NCBI GenBank assembly: GCA_040954595.2
Contig: CM082579.2
Location: 15,872,001-15,936,000 of the forward strand
Direction: 5' to 3'
DNA from: Balanoglossus misakiensis
Lineage: Eukaryota > Hemichordata
DNA length: 64,000 nucleotides
In this document: positions 1 through 11,719 of the stretch, in pieces
Numbering within the stretch: position 1 is the first letter of the stretch
How the letters are laid out: each line of letters starts with the position of its first letter
The notes under the pieces: generated by a model
Databases searched by the model: none
The model's input: only the letters and a program-made list of their open reading frames with translations
What the model was told of the DNA's origin: nothing
Made by a program: the position numbers and the translations under genes

Positions 1-1515
1 TGATGTCTGCTGCGTTGTCACCACTTTGGTTAATTCGGCCAGTTGGGTGGTGACAGTCTGCAAAGTTGCGCTGATTGCCGACATCTGCGTCTCCAGCCTC
101 GACATCCTCCCCTGCATCTCAGTTCCTCCGTCTTTGCTTCTCGGGCGGATGGGAGCTCTTTCAGGAGAGGGTGATTGTTTTCGCTCATACCTGGAGACAG
201 ATCGTGCTTCGATGTTGGTTTTCGGGTATTCCGGATCAGGACTTACAAATCGTACTTCCCGCCTCTGCGATCGGATGCCATAGATTGCTTGATGATTATA
301 CTGGAATCTTTTGACAGTATCGATCGCTGCTTCGATGGAAGTTGGACGCTGATTTGCTGCCCATTGGCCTGCTTCTCGATCACAACATCCTTGGCAAAAG
401 CGCATCACAGCTTGAAGCTCTATGGTGGCATCGCTGCTTTCTTGAAATGCCTGCATCGCAAGTGAATAAACCCTGTCCGCCCATTCTTCTAATTTCTCCT
501 CGGTGTTTTGTCGGATCTGGGCGAACTGAAGCTGACTGGATTCTGGAATCTCTTTCAAGCCGAATCGTTTCTCCAGTTTTTTTAGCAGCTCGTGATAGCT
601 GACGTCTGCGTTTTTCTGGAGGATCCTGGTATAAACTTCACTTGCTTTCCCCTCTAAACACCAGCACAGATAATTTTTGCATTCATTGAATGACATGTCC
701 TGCATCTCGGCAAATTTCGTGAATTTTACCTGATATGCCTGCCAGTTTCCGGAGCCATCGTAGATTAGCGTCCTGGGAACTGACATTGGGATGTGACGAT
801 GACTTGGTCTGTCCATCCGGTTATCATGCTGGTAGTAGGGTTGAGTTCTGGGAGGAGCGAATTCTGTTGGATAATGGCCATCATAATAATCCGGTGATGC
901 ACCCGCTCGTGGTCTGGACACATTCACCCGTGATGGACGATAATTCTGCTCATCTTCAGGCCAGGTCGCATATCGCTGTTCATCGCGAACACTTCGTGGA
1001 TATGGTCTACCATACGCAGGAGCATCTGGCCTGTACGCAGGATGGAATGAACTATCATACCCCCGAGAGTCGGTATGATGTTGACTTACCCTATCCTGCG
1101 TATAGTCTGGTTCGTCAAATCGCCTCGATCGAATAGGTGCTTTGGGTTGTTGATGTCGTGAAGGTCGTTGAACATGTCTGCTTTCGCGTTCTTTCGTGAC
1201 CTTGTCAATCCTTTCCATCCATTCCTTCATGCTATCTTCATCACTATCCTTCCCGCTGTCTTCCTCATCTTCCCAGAACGGGGCGAGATGGGTAGTTGTG
1301 TTCATGGATGGTTTGGCTGAAGCACCTGGTGGGTCGAAGTCGGCCATCTCCGTGAATTCTTCGGATGGTTTGAACCTAGGAATACTGCATACCATCTCAT
1401 ATGTTACATAGCCATGTCGTTCACGTAATCGCAGAATCGCCTTGGCTATTTTCCGTCCCACTCCAGGTAGACATTGAAGAGTTCCTAGAGTACTGGTGTT
1501 GACGTTGATTTTCAT
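1..1515 (-). CDS. gag: Gag protein with N-terminal helix-hairpin-helix motif (partial, runs off window)
   Basis: The frame is open for 505 codons from ATG at 1515-1513 to the window edge. An in-frame TAA lies four codons upstream, so this is the first possible Met. Residues 3-47 look like a ComEA-type helix-hairpin-helix: they begin INVNTSTLGTLQ, have the hairpin LPGVG at 16-20, and continue RKIAKAILRLRERHG. Residues about 50-245 are low-complexity and rich in Tyr, Pro, Arg and acidic residues. Residues about 245-415 match the capsid-like retrotransposon Gag pattern (IYDGSGNW at 251, then CLEGKASEVYTRIL, LEKRFGLKE and LEEWADRVYSLAMQAF). Residues about 470-505 have heptad-like spacing suggesting a coiled coil. 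Gag would form the particle and bind element RNA; any zinc knuckle would lie beyond the window. The HhH motif suggests nucleic-acid binding, which is inferred. Confidence 0.85.
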   Translation of the reverse strand, partial: MKINVNTSTLGTLQCLPGVGRKIAKAILRLRERHGYVTYEMVCSIPRFKPSEEFTEMADFDPPGASAKPSMNTTTHLAPFWEDEEDSGKDSDEDSMKEWMERIDKVTKERESRHVQRPSRHQQPKAPIRSRRFDEPDYTQDRVSQHHTDSRGYDSSFHPAYRPDAPAYGRPYPRSVRDEQRYATWPEDEQNYRPSRVNVSRPRAGASPDYYDGHYPTEFAPPRTQPYYQHDNRMDRPSHRHIPMSVPRTLIYDGSGNWQAYQVKFTKFAEMQDMSFNECKNYLCWCLEGKASEVYTRILQKNADVSYHELLKKLEKRFGLKEIPESSQLQFAQIRQNTEEKLEEWADRVYSLAMQAFQESSDATIELQAVMRFCQGCCDREAGQWAANQRPTSIEAAIDTVKRFQYNHQAIYGIRSQRREVRFVSPDPEYPKTNIEARSVSRYERKQSPSPERAPIRPRSKDGGTEMQGRMSRLETQMSAISATLQTVTTQLAELTKVVTTQQTS

Positions 1516-2677
1516 GATGGCGCGTTAGAAATTATTGAGATGGAAGTTGCAGATACCGTTGTCGGAAAATATTACCCACACAAGGACAGAGTAATATTTA
1601 ACAAAGTGATATTACTCGTAATATTTACTGAGCAATACCCAAATTGATCAGTTTGTCACAAGAATAATCAACGACAATGACCAATCAATTATATCACAAC
1701 AATAATAGAACCCGCAATTATACAGAGTAATATAATGTGATAATAAGACTAGTACGACTGATATCAATAATACAATAATTGGAATGGCTCACAATAATAA
1801 AACTCGCAATAATACTGAGTAATACAATGCGACACCAAATATTATTGATATAGCGAATAATTGAACAGTTTCAACACTTACCAATTGCTGAGGAATTACA
1901 GTTCTGTACTGATACTGTGTGGTACAACTAGTAAAAATGCGAAACAAAGCGGAATTTGTTAAAGCGAAACTTTTCAGAAGTAAAACAACAGATAAAAGAC
2001 AAGTCCGAAAGCTGGAACTTGTCCGCACAAAAAGTACGTAAAATTATGACGAAAGGTGCGGTGTACAGAACTGCCACAAAAAATGGCTTCTTTGACGAAA
2101 TGGCTTCCTCGTCAATGCAATGGTGGCACCAATACTAGCAGAAAGTTACTTTCCAAGCTATCCGTACACACACAACGGCAGTATAACGGGCTAGGAAGTA
2201 TAACTGCAAATCTTACCTTGCCGTGTTCGGAAGTTCGCCGTACACACAAAAAATACGGTAAGACAAAGTACACGTAAAACAACACAGAAATAAGTTGTGA
2301 AACTTTTCCTTGAAACGTGCACAGAAAAAAAACGGCACAGTGTAGCGGAAAATTCCTCTCACTGAATTTCTTGAACTTGGCCCCAGCTGTCCGAACTTCA
2401 ATAAATATTACAAGCTTTACCGGAACAACTGGAGATTCGTTCCCAGTTTTATCTCGACTTCACCTAGTTCTCTGTCTCCCACCAGAAAAACTAATGAAGA
2501 CGGTTTCTTGGTGCAAGTGTTGAAAACTGAAAGCACTTGGGCGTCCGCACTACTCCTATAAGTTTCAAGCGGAAAGCCGCGACGCAACTTTAACGATAGC
2601 GAGTACTCCGACTACTTATCCTCAAAAATCGGCAAAAAGTTACCAACGGAGTTTTTTCACCTTTTCCCCACTAGGGT
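1516..2677 (-). other. Leader between primer site and gag of the minus-strand element
   Basis: This is AT-rich non-coding leader. Bases 1700-1860 hold two imperfect copies of a ~92-bp segment (an AACCCGCAATTATACAGAG-like core, then an AACTCGCAATAATACTGAG-like core). The short plus- and minus-strand ORFs here have no recognisable motif and are treated as chance. Confidence 0.5.
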
Positions 2678-2695
2678 TGAAAAGTCGCAGCGCCA
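2678..2695 (-). other. Putative primer-binding site
   Basis: On the minus strand the sequence TGGCGCTGCGACTTTTCA begins two bases after the putative LTR end. The TGG start (complement of tRNA CCA) and the position fit a primer-binding site. I could not match it confidently to a particular tRNA. Confidence 0.5.
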
Positions 2696-2697
2696 AT

Positions 2698-2958
2698 TGT
2701 AGTAAATACCGGTTACTAACCTGGTAGGTACTACGGGTTGTCTTATTCCGGGCCACAGAGTTTTGCTTGGTACTGGTCGTCAGTCCTGGTAGCGTGTTGC
2801 TCTGATGCTGGTCCGGGTCGTTCTGGTTCTGATAGTTGAGAAACGTGGGTAAAAACCAGTAGCACAGGTGCAGGGCATTCCGTAGTGCAATTACGTCAGA
2901 GGCGTCCCACCTGTACAGCAGGGCGCCACCAACGGCCAGAAGCCCACAAATTACTACA
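2698..2958 (-). repeat. Putative 5' LTR (261 bp) of the minus-strand element
   Basis: On the minus strand this starts TGTAGTA and ends TACTACA, a 7-bp terminal inverted repeat of the TG...CA type expected of LTRs. Satellite sequence adjoins one side and the primer-site-like sequence the other. The 3' LTR is not in the window, so the boundaries rest only on these termini. Confidence 0.6.
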
Positions 2959-5900
2959 TATATATCGATACAAATTCCACAAAAGACCGTCTAATTTGGC
3001 TCACTGCAGACAAAATTGCGTTTTACCAAATTTTCCTTGAAAATGTCATTTTTAGAAAAAAAAAAAAAAAACCTTTGTTCTTCGAATTTGGTGCCCTGAT
3101 CATATATGACATGTTGATTGTATGTTAAAACTCTCGACCACTCCAAAAATGCAGAGATATTGACGGAATTCAAGAAAAATAGCCATTTTGGCCATATTTT
3201 GACAAAAATGGTAAATTTTTAAAAAATCATAAAAAATTAACTCTTTTCTTCATTTTCGGAAATATTATGGAGCATGAAGTGTCGTTCTCTTGTAAAAAGT
3301 GCTGCAAATTCCAGAAAAGGCGGTATAATTTGAATCACCCAAGACAAAATTGCAATTTTTCGACTTTTTTTCGAAAAATTGTCTTTTTTACAAAATAAAT
3401 AAGAATAAATTCTTTTCTTAGTTTCAAACGGGTAGAGATACTTTCCACACGGGTTTTCTAACATTGAATTCCCGTTCATCAACTCAGATTTCCTACAGCA
3501 TAAGTCGGCTAAAACCCTGAGACTTTAGAGCAGAAACAGTTGCACACTGGTAACGTTGAACAAGTCGATTTTTCTACGGCCTGGCTCGGCTAAATCTCCG
3601 TCACAATATGACAGACACTAGCGTACGTTAGCAACGGTGATCAAGTCAGATTTTCTAAGGCATGGCTTGGATAAAGCCCCGGCACTCTAGAGCAGAAACA
3701 CGCGTACAGAGACCACGTTGATCAAGTCTGATCTCCTACGGCTTTGCTCGACTAAAACCCCGGCACACTATGACAGACATTAGCGTTCGTTAGCAACGTT
3801 GATCAAGTCAGAATTCCTACGGCATGGCTTGGCTAAAGCCCTGGCACTCTAGAGCAGAAACACGCGTACAGAGACCACGTTGATCTACTCACATTTCCTT
3901 CGGCCTGGCACGGCTGATGCCCCGGCACTATATATAGGACACAAACTGGCGTAAGTTAACAACGGTAATCACGTCGGGTTTCCTACGGCCTGGCTCATCT
4001 GAAGCCCCGGCACTCTAGAGCAGAAACAGGCGTACATTGACCACGTTGATCAAGTCAGATGTCCTACGGCGTGACTCCGCTGGTGCACCGGCTCTATATG
4101 ACACAGACTGGCGTAAGTTATCAACGGTGATTACGTCGGATTTCCTACGGCCTGGTTTAGCTCAAGCCCCGGCACTTTAGAGCGGAAACACGCGTACATT
4201 GACCACGATGATCAAGTCAGATCTCCTACGGCTTGGCTCGACTAAAACCCCGGCACACTATGACAGACACTAGCGTTCGTTAGCAACGTTGATCAAGTCA
4301 GATTTCCTACGGCATGGCTTGGCTAAAGCCCTGGCATTCTAGAGCAGAAACACGCGTACAGAGACCACATTGATCTACTCACATTTCCTTAGGCCTGGCA
4401 CGGCTGATGCCCCGCACTATATATAGGACACAGACTGGCGTAAGTTAACAACGGTAATCACGTCGGGTTTCCTACGGCCTGGATCAGCTGAAGCCCCGGC
4501 ACTCTAGAGCAGAAACAGGCGTACATTGACCACGTTGATCAAGTCAGATTTCCTACGGCCTGGTTCGACTAAAACCCCGGCACACCATGACAGACACTAG
4601 CGTTCGTTAGCAACGGTGATCAAGTCGGATTTCCTTCGGCCTGGCTCGGCAAAAGACCCGACCCTCTAGTACAAAGACGTTGGCTAAGTCGGGCAAACCG
4701 AAGAGGGAAAGTCACAGCGGGTCAACACTCGACATTTGTTCGGGTAGGACTGCATTATTGCCTGTTAATTTATAGAGAAAGCCCGAATTTAACCAGGGCG
4801 CTTCAAACACCGACGTTAGTTGGGGGCACGGCCTGCAGTACTGCCCGGTAAGGTGACATCGGCGTACCGCATATAATGTAGGGGGGGGGGGAGAAACAGA
4901 ACGGTTCAATACTACATTTATCAGATATCAGCTAATTTTGGACAATCATCTAAAATCTAAATCATCTTTTCATATTTGGATATCTGATGATGTATGAAAT
5001 TTCCATTATATGTAAAAATGGTGCTGATTATAAAAATGCACTCTGAATGAGCTGATTTAATACAAAATTGCGTTTTATTCGTTTTTGCACCAAAAAGGTC
5101 ATTTTTAGGCAAAACATTCTTTATTTTTTTAATTCGGTGACCTGATCATATATAAACAATTGCTTGTATGTTAAAAGTTTTTATGACTTTTAAAAGCAGT
5201 GACACTGGCGGCATTCAACACGAAAATAACAATTTTAGCCACAATTTGGTCAAAATGGTAAATTTTTGAAAATTACAAAAAATACCTGTTTTCTACATTT
5301 TTGGAAATCTGATGGAGTATAGAATGCTCTTCGTATGTATATATCGATACAAATTCCACAAAAGACCGTCTAATTTGGCTCACTGCAGACAAAATTGCGT
5401 TTTACCAAATTTTCCTTTAAAATGTCATTTTTAGAAAAAAAATAAAAAAACCTTTGTTCTTCAAATGTGGTGCCCTGATCATATATGACATGTTGATTGT
5501 ATGTTAAAACTTTCGACCACTCCAAAAATGCAGAGATATTGACGGAATTCAAGAAAAAATAGCCATTTTGGCCATATTTTGACAAAAATGGTAAATTTTT
5601 AAAAAATCATAAAACATTAACTATTTTCTTCATTTTCGGAAATATTATGGAACATGAAGTGTCGTTCTCTTGTAAAAAGTGCTGCAAATTCCAGAAAAGG
5701 TGGTATAATTTGAATCACCCAAGACAAAATAACCATTTTCGACTTTTTTTCGAAAAATTGTCTTTTTAACAAAATAAATAAGAATAAATTATTTTCTTAG
5801 TTTCAAACGGGAAGAGATACTTTCCACACGGGTTTTCTAACATTGAATTCCCGTTCATCAACTCAGATTTCCTACAGCATAAGTCAGCTAAAACCCTGAC

Positions 5901-8900
5901 ACTCTAGAGCAGAAACAGTTGCACACTGGTAACGTTGAACAAGTCGATTTTTCTACGGCCTGGCTCGGCTAAATCTCCGTCACAATATGACAGACACTAG
6001 CGTACGTTAGCAACGGTGATCAAGTCAGATTTTCTACGGCATGGCTTGGATAAAGCCCCGGCACTCTAGAGCAGAAACACGCGTACAGAGACCACGTTGA
6101 TGAAGTCTGATCTCCTACGGCTTGGCTCGACTAAACCCCGGCACACTATGACAGACACTAGCGTTATTATTATTATTATTATTAAGAATTGTTTAAAATG
6201 CGCTACACATACGTCTCAGCGCATTGTGCACAGCTAAAACAGTAGATTAAAAAATACAAGGCTGGTAAAAATAGTTAAAAGGACACAATCGAACACGTTA
6301 CACATAAAACCGAGTAAAAAGGTATGTTTTCAAATTACGCTTAAAAATATTGAGCGTTCGTTAGCAACGTTGATCAAGTCAGATTTTCTACGGCATGGCT
6401 TGGATAAAGCCCCGGCACTCAAGAGCAGAAACACGCGTACAGAGACCACGTTGATCAAGTCTGATCTCCTACGGCTTGGCTCTACTAAAACCCCGGCACA
6501 CTATGACAGACACTAGCGTTCGCTAGCAACGTTGATCAAGTCAGATTTCCTACGGCATGGCTTTGCTAAAGCCCTGACACTCTAGAGCAGAAACACGCGT
6601 ACAGAGACCACGTTGATCTACTCACATTTCCTTCGGCCTGGCACGGCTGATGCCCCGGCACTATATATAGGACACAGACTGGCGTAAGTTAACAACTGTA
6701 ATCACGTCGGGTTTCCTACGGCCTGGCTCAGCTGAAGCCCCGGCACTCTAGAGCAGAAACAGGCGTACATTGACCACGTTGATCAATTCAGATTTCCTAC
6801 GGCGTGACTCGGCTGGTGCACCGGCTCTATATGACACAGACTGGCGTAAGTTATCAACGGTGATTACGTCGGATTTCCTACGGCCTGGTTTAGCTGAAGC
6901 CCCGGCACTTTAGAGCGGAAACACGCGTACATTGACCACGATGATCAAGTCAGATCTCCTACGGCCTGGCTCGACTAAAACCCCGGCACACCATGACAGA
7001 CACTAGCGTTCGTTAGCAACGGTGATCAAGTCGGATTTCCTTCGGCCTGACTCTGCAAAAGACCCGACACTCTAGTACAAAGACGTCGGCTAAGTCGGGC
7101 AAACCGAAGAGGGAAAGTCACAGCGTGTCAACACTCGACATTTGTTCGGGTAGGACTGCATTATTGCCTGTCAATTTATATAGAAAGCCCGAATTTAACC
7201 AGGGCGTTTCAAACACCGACGTTAGGTGGGGGCACGGCCTGCAGTACTGCCGGGTAAGCTGACATCGGCGTACCGCATATAATGTAGGGGAGGGGGGGGG
7301 GGGAACAGAACGGTTCAATACTACATTTATTAGATATCAGCTAATTTTGGACAATCATCTAAAATCTAAATCATTTTTTCATATTTGGATATCTGGTGAT
7401 GTATGAAATTTCCATTATATGTAAAAATGGTGCTGATTATAAAAAAATGCACTCTGAATGAGGTTATTTAATACAAAATTGCGTTTTATTCGTTTTTGCA
7501 CCAAAAAGGTCATTTTTAGGCAAAACATTCTTTATTTTTTTTAATTCGGTGACCTGATCATATATAAACAATTGCTTGTATGTTAAAAGTTTTTATGACT
7601 TTTAAAAGCAGTGACACTGGCGGCATTCAACACGAAAATAACAATTTTAGCCATAATTTGGTCAAAATGGTAAATTTTTGAAAATTACAAAAAATACCTG
7701 TTTTCTACATTTTCGGAAATCTGATGGAGTATAGAATGCTCTTCGTATGTATATATCGATACAAATTCCACAAAAGACAATCTAATTTGGCTCACTGCAG
7801 ACAAAATTGAGTTTTACCAAATGTTCCTTGAAAATGTCATTTTTAGAAAAAAAACTAAAAAAACTTTGTTCTTCGAATTTGGTGCCCTGATCATATATGA
7901 CATGTTGATTGTATGTTAAAACTTTCGACCACTCCAAAAATGCAGAGTTATTGACGGAATTCAAGAAAAAATAGCCATTTTGGCCATATTTTGACAAAAA
8001 TGGTAATTTTTTAAAAAATCATAAAAAATTAACTCTTTTCTTCATTTTCGGAAATATTATGGAGCATGAAGTGTCGTTCTCTTGTAAAAAGTGCTGCAAA
8101 TTCCAGAAAAGGCGGTATAATTTGAATGACCCAAGACAAAATTACCATTTTCGACTTTTTTTCGAAAAATTGTCTTGTTTTACAAAATAAATAAGAATAA
8201 ATTCTTTTCTTAGTTTCAAACGGGTAGAGATACTTTACACACGGGTTTTCTAACATTGAATTCCCGTTCATCAACTCAGATTTCCTACAGCACAAGTCGG
8301 CTAAAACCCTGACACTCTAGAGCAGAAACAGTTGCACACTGGTAACGTTGAAAAAGTCGATTTTTCTACGGCCTGGCTCGGCTAAATCTCCGTCACAATA
8401 TGACAGACACTAGCGTAAGTTAGCAACGGTGATCAAGTCAGATTTTCTACGGCATAGCTCGGATAAAGCCCCGGCACTCTAGGGCAGAAACACGCGAACA
8501 GAGACCACGTTGATCAAGTCTGATCTCCTACGGCTTGGCTCGACTAAAACCCCGACACACTATGACAGACACTAGCGTTCGTTAGCAACGTTGATCAAGT
8601 CAGATTTCCTACGGCATGGCTTGGCTAAAGCCCTGGCACTCTAGAGCAGAAACACGCGTACAGAGACCACGTTGATCTACTCACATTTCCTTCGGCCTGG
8701 CACGGCTGATGCCCCGGCATTATATATAGGACACAGACTGGCGTAAGTTAACAACGGTAATCACGTCGGGTTTCCTACGGCCTGGCTCAGATGAAGCCCC
8801 GGCACTCTAGAGCAGAAACAGGCGTACAGTGACCACGTTGATCAAGTCAGATTTCCTACGGCGTGACTCGGCTGGTGCACCGGCTCTATATGACACAGAC

Positions 8901-9238
8901 TGGCGTAAGTTATCAACGGTGATTACGTCGGATTTCCTACGGCCTGGTTTAGCTGAAGCCCCGGCACTTTAGAGCGGAAACACGCGTACATTGACCACGA
9001 TGATCAAGTCAGATCTCCTACGGCCTGGCTCGACTAAACCCCGGCACACCATGACAGACACTAGCGTTCGTTAGCAACGGTGATCAAGTCGGATTTCCTT
9101 CGGCCTGGCTCTGCAAAAGACCCGACACATTAGTACAAAGACGTTGGCTAAGTCGGGCAAACCGAAGAGGGAAAGTCACAGCCGGTCAACACTCGACATT
9201 TGGTCGGGTAGGACTGCATTATTGCCTGTCAATTTATA
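2959..9238. repeat. Macrosatellite array, block 1
   Basis: Head-to-tail copies of a ~2.2-2.4 kb monomer. G-tract landmarks are at 4881-4891 and 7287-7303 (the latter with one A at 7291), 2406 bp apart; subtracting the 193-bp retroposon gives 2213 bp. Each monomer runs as G tract, AT-rich half (about three diverged ~330-bp units with a recurring ACAAAATTGCGTTTTA start), then GC-richer half of alternating ~81-bp units. One unit type carries TCTAGAGCAGAAACACGCG and the other TATGACAGACACTAGCG. Many units contain TTGATCAA or CCTACGGC. The block is cut at 9238 by the CACTG element and resumes at 13401. No gene is supported. Confidence 0.95.
6166..6352 (-). repeat. Short retroposon insertion with TTA tail (SINE- or LINE-tail-like), copy 1
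   Basis: This 187-bp insertion interrupts a GC-rich satellite unit and is flanked by a 6-bp direct repeat AGCGTT (6160-6165 and 6353-6358). On the minus strand it ends TGTAGCGCATTTTAAACAATT followed by a TAA-repeat tail, a common layout of invertebrate SINE and LINE 3' ends. A TGTTCGATTGT stretch weakly resembles a Pol III B box; no A box is evident. It may be a 5'-truncated copy. The family was not identified. Confidence 0.6.
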
Positions 9239-9660
9239 CACTGCAAATTCTGCAAAAACAAGCCGGTTTGTACTCAAGCCATTCGGGTTTGCTGACAAGC
9301 CACCTCGTCATACTTGCCGAAACTTCGGTATTTCCACAAGCCGCTAAATTTTCTGGTGTGTGCCAGCAAGCCAGTCAATGTTAGAAAAATGGTTTGTAAA
9401 TACGCCGCTGGACAACCTGTCTGGAATGGCTTATTATTAAGCCATTGAACAAAATCTCTGGTTTGCTCGCAAACTTTAGTGATACTTATGTCTGGCTCGA
9501 ATTTGTACCATATTTAACCTTGGCTGCATTTTAAGCCGTTGGAGTTAGTGGTCGCTTTTCAAACCATAAAAAGATGTAAGTATGGTTTGAAAACACGCCA
9601 TGGAAAACTTTGCCGGGATGTGGTTCATATACACGCCACGCTGGGCACAATGTCTTGCGA
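9239..9660. repeat. 5' subterminal palindrome cluster
   Basis: Repeated variants of a short inverted motif occur here, for example CAAGCCGGTTTG, GGGTTTGCTGACAAGCC, ATGGCTTATTATTAAGCCAT and TGGTTTGCTCGCAAACTT, spaced a few tens of bases apart. In CACTA-type elements, comparable subterminal repeats are binding sites for an element-encoded protein; that role here is inferred. Confidence 0.65.
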
Positions 9661-9989
9661 AATACCCTGATTTGGCGCGCGAATGCAGGGTCAAAGGTTA
9701 TTTATTACACAACTACAACGTTTTGACGCGAGAGAAGACGGTCCACGGGTGAGGAAGCCGATCGAATCACGTCGTTCCCTTTATAAAATTCGTTCAGCGA
9801 TTTACAATGCACTCAACCTGTTCCTAAGGTAGAACCGAAATACCATATGCGTGGATAATTACTTTGGCACCGAGCATCGTTATGGAAGGATGACATCTGA
9901 TGTCTTAGCAGTTGACCGCCAGCATCTACGAGACCGTAACATAGAACAATGCCGGTTGGGGTAAGTCCTGCTTCCATTCCATTTTGTGA

Positions 9990-10545
9990 CAGTAACTACA
10001 TTTTTGCGAGCAGTGAAGATAATACAAAATTAACAGGCCCGAATCCTGTATATACTGACTTGATCATGTGTTGATGATAGCTGAAAAGCATGTGAGAAGA
10101 AGTAATGTCAAAAGTTTGACAGCATAAAATGATAAAGTAGGGAGTGGGGCCCCAAAGGAATTTCATTATTCTTGCTATTTTCAGCCTCCATCCCCGTTCA
10201 TTTTTTTTATGCATTTTTGTGAGCGAAGACGATGCAAAGTATGTCACTATTAAAAGGCCTGAATCCTTTATATACTGCATTGATCATGTGTGGATGGTTA
10301 CAAAAAAGTCTGAGCAAATCAAAAGAATTTTTTTAATGCAGCTCCGGAGTGGGGCCCTATAGCGCTATAGCCTAGGAATTTCACCATGCTTGCTATTGGC
10401 AGCCTACATCCCCATTCATGTTTGTTTATGCACTTTTACTAGTCAAGATAATTCAAAATATGTAATAATATCTATACTGTATTGATCATTTGTAGATCGA
10501 GAGATATTTCAAATATATGAAGCTTCGAGTGGGGCTAGTGGCAGT
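9990..10545. repeat. Degenerate ~210-bp triplication inside the CACTG element
   Basis: Three diverged copies of one segment share TTTTTGNGAGNNNAGA-like, TATATACTGNNTTGATCAT-like and GAGTGGGGCC-like blocks; for example the 'TTTTTG' block lies near 10002, 10214 and 10430. It is non-coding. A G tract follows at about 10559-10571. Confidence 0.6.
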
Positions 10546-11260
10546 GGAAGTCAACATTGGGGGGGGGGGGGTAACCGCAATAAAAATGTTGTTTTGTGTT
10601 CCAATACTATATCAATGGATACCCATAATATTTAAATCATTGGCTGAATAATTTTTTTTTGATAAACCATGATCTCGGACCACAGGATTATTTAACCCCT
10701 GCATGCCTGCGATTTGTAACAATAATGATTCCTACTTTAATTGAACCCCAGATATTTGCATAAGAATGAAATAAATGATCTTGGTTTTGCAGGAGTGGTG
10801 ATACTGGTTATGGGAAGGAGCAGTTGTTATTTTATTAGGCACCACAAAAATATGAAAAAGTCAACAAGTAGCATTTATGTTGAAGCATACACGGTATGTA
10901 TAATTAAGTAGATTTTGTTATTTTTTTAATATCCATTTTTGTCATCTAGTCATCTGTTTTCTTTGCAGTTTAGTTTGTAGGGACTTCATTATAAAATACC
11001 AACCATGTGGTTATAATTTCAGTATTGCATTTGGGAAGAGATTTTACTATTTATGCCTAAAAACTAATTTTAAAGGAACATGCCTATCTGTATTTATTAA
11101 TATAGTCCAGCTATCATGTATGTAACATGTATTCAGTTATAGTCAAAGGAAACAATTCACTAAACTCTAGGTGCGAAATTTCATGCATTGCTCATTGAAT
11201 CAATTTCATCTTGTTTGTTACATGCTGTGTATCTCATGGTTATGTTTGTGTTTCATGGTT

Positions 11261-11719
11261 GCTGCCTATAACATTAGGATGGCACCATATTGTAGTGTTG
11301 TATCGATCAGTCTCATGTTCTCATATGGTTGCTGCCTATAACAGTAGGATGGCACCATATCGTAGTGTTGTATCGGTCAGTCTCATGTTCTCATATGGTT
11401 GCTGCCTATAACAGTAGGATGGCACCATATCGTAGTGTTGTATCGGTCAGTCTCATGTTCTCATATGGTTGCTGCCTATAACAGTAGGATGGCACCATAT
11501 CGTAGTGTTGTATCGGTCAGTCTCATGTTCTCATATGGTTGCTGCCTATAACAGTAGGATGGCACCATATCGTAGTGTTGTATCGGTCAGTCTCATGTTC
11601 TCATATGGTTGCTGCCTATAACAGTAGGATGGCACCATATCGTAGTGTTGTATCGGTCAGTCTCATGTTCTTATATGGTTGCTGCCTACAACATTAGGAT
11701 GGCACCATATCGTAGTGTT
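11261..11719. repeat. 70-bp minisatellite inside the CACTG element
   Basis: Six full units and one partial unit of exactly 70 bp start at 11261, 11331, 11401, 11471, 11541, 11611 and 11681, each beginning GCTGCCTA. Central units are identical by eye and the edge units carry a few substitutions, the usual pattern of tandem expansion. Open frames across it come from the repeat and show no protein motif. Confidence 0.95.

Larger units (their letters stand above)
1..2958 (-). mobile_element. Ty3/Gypsy-like LTR retrotransposon, 5' part only
   Basis: Read on the minus strand, this stretch has the order of the 5' half of an LTR retrotransposon: a putative LTR (2958 to 2698), a TGG-initiated primer-binding-like site two bases inside it, a leader of about 1.16 kb, and a long open gag frame starting at 1515 and leaving the window at base 1. 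Base 2959 starts typical satellite sequence at the monomer's TATATATCGATAC segment, so the element inserted into the array. Protease, pol and the 3' LTR lie outside the window, so the target duplication and LTR identity cannot be assessed. The Ty3/Gypsy assignment rests on the Gag type and is an inference. Confidence 0.75.

Noticed and set aside
3500-4700. Regularly spaced ~81-bp repeats, superficially CRISPR-like
   Set aside because: Repeats are contiguous with no unique spacers, there are no cas genes and the context is eukaryotic; this is the GC-rich satellite sub-repeat.
9800-9965. Exon-like stretch in the CACTG element ending CGGTTGGGGTAAGT, open for ~44 codons (VDNYFGTEHRYGRMTSDVL...)
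   Set aside because: A splice-donor-like end and a short open frame are not enough; no domain was recognised and no matching second exon was found.
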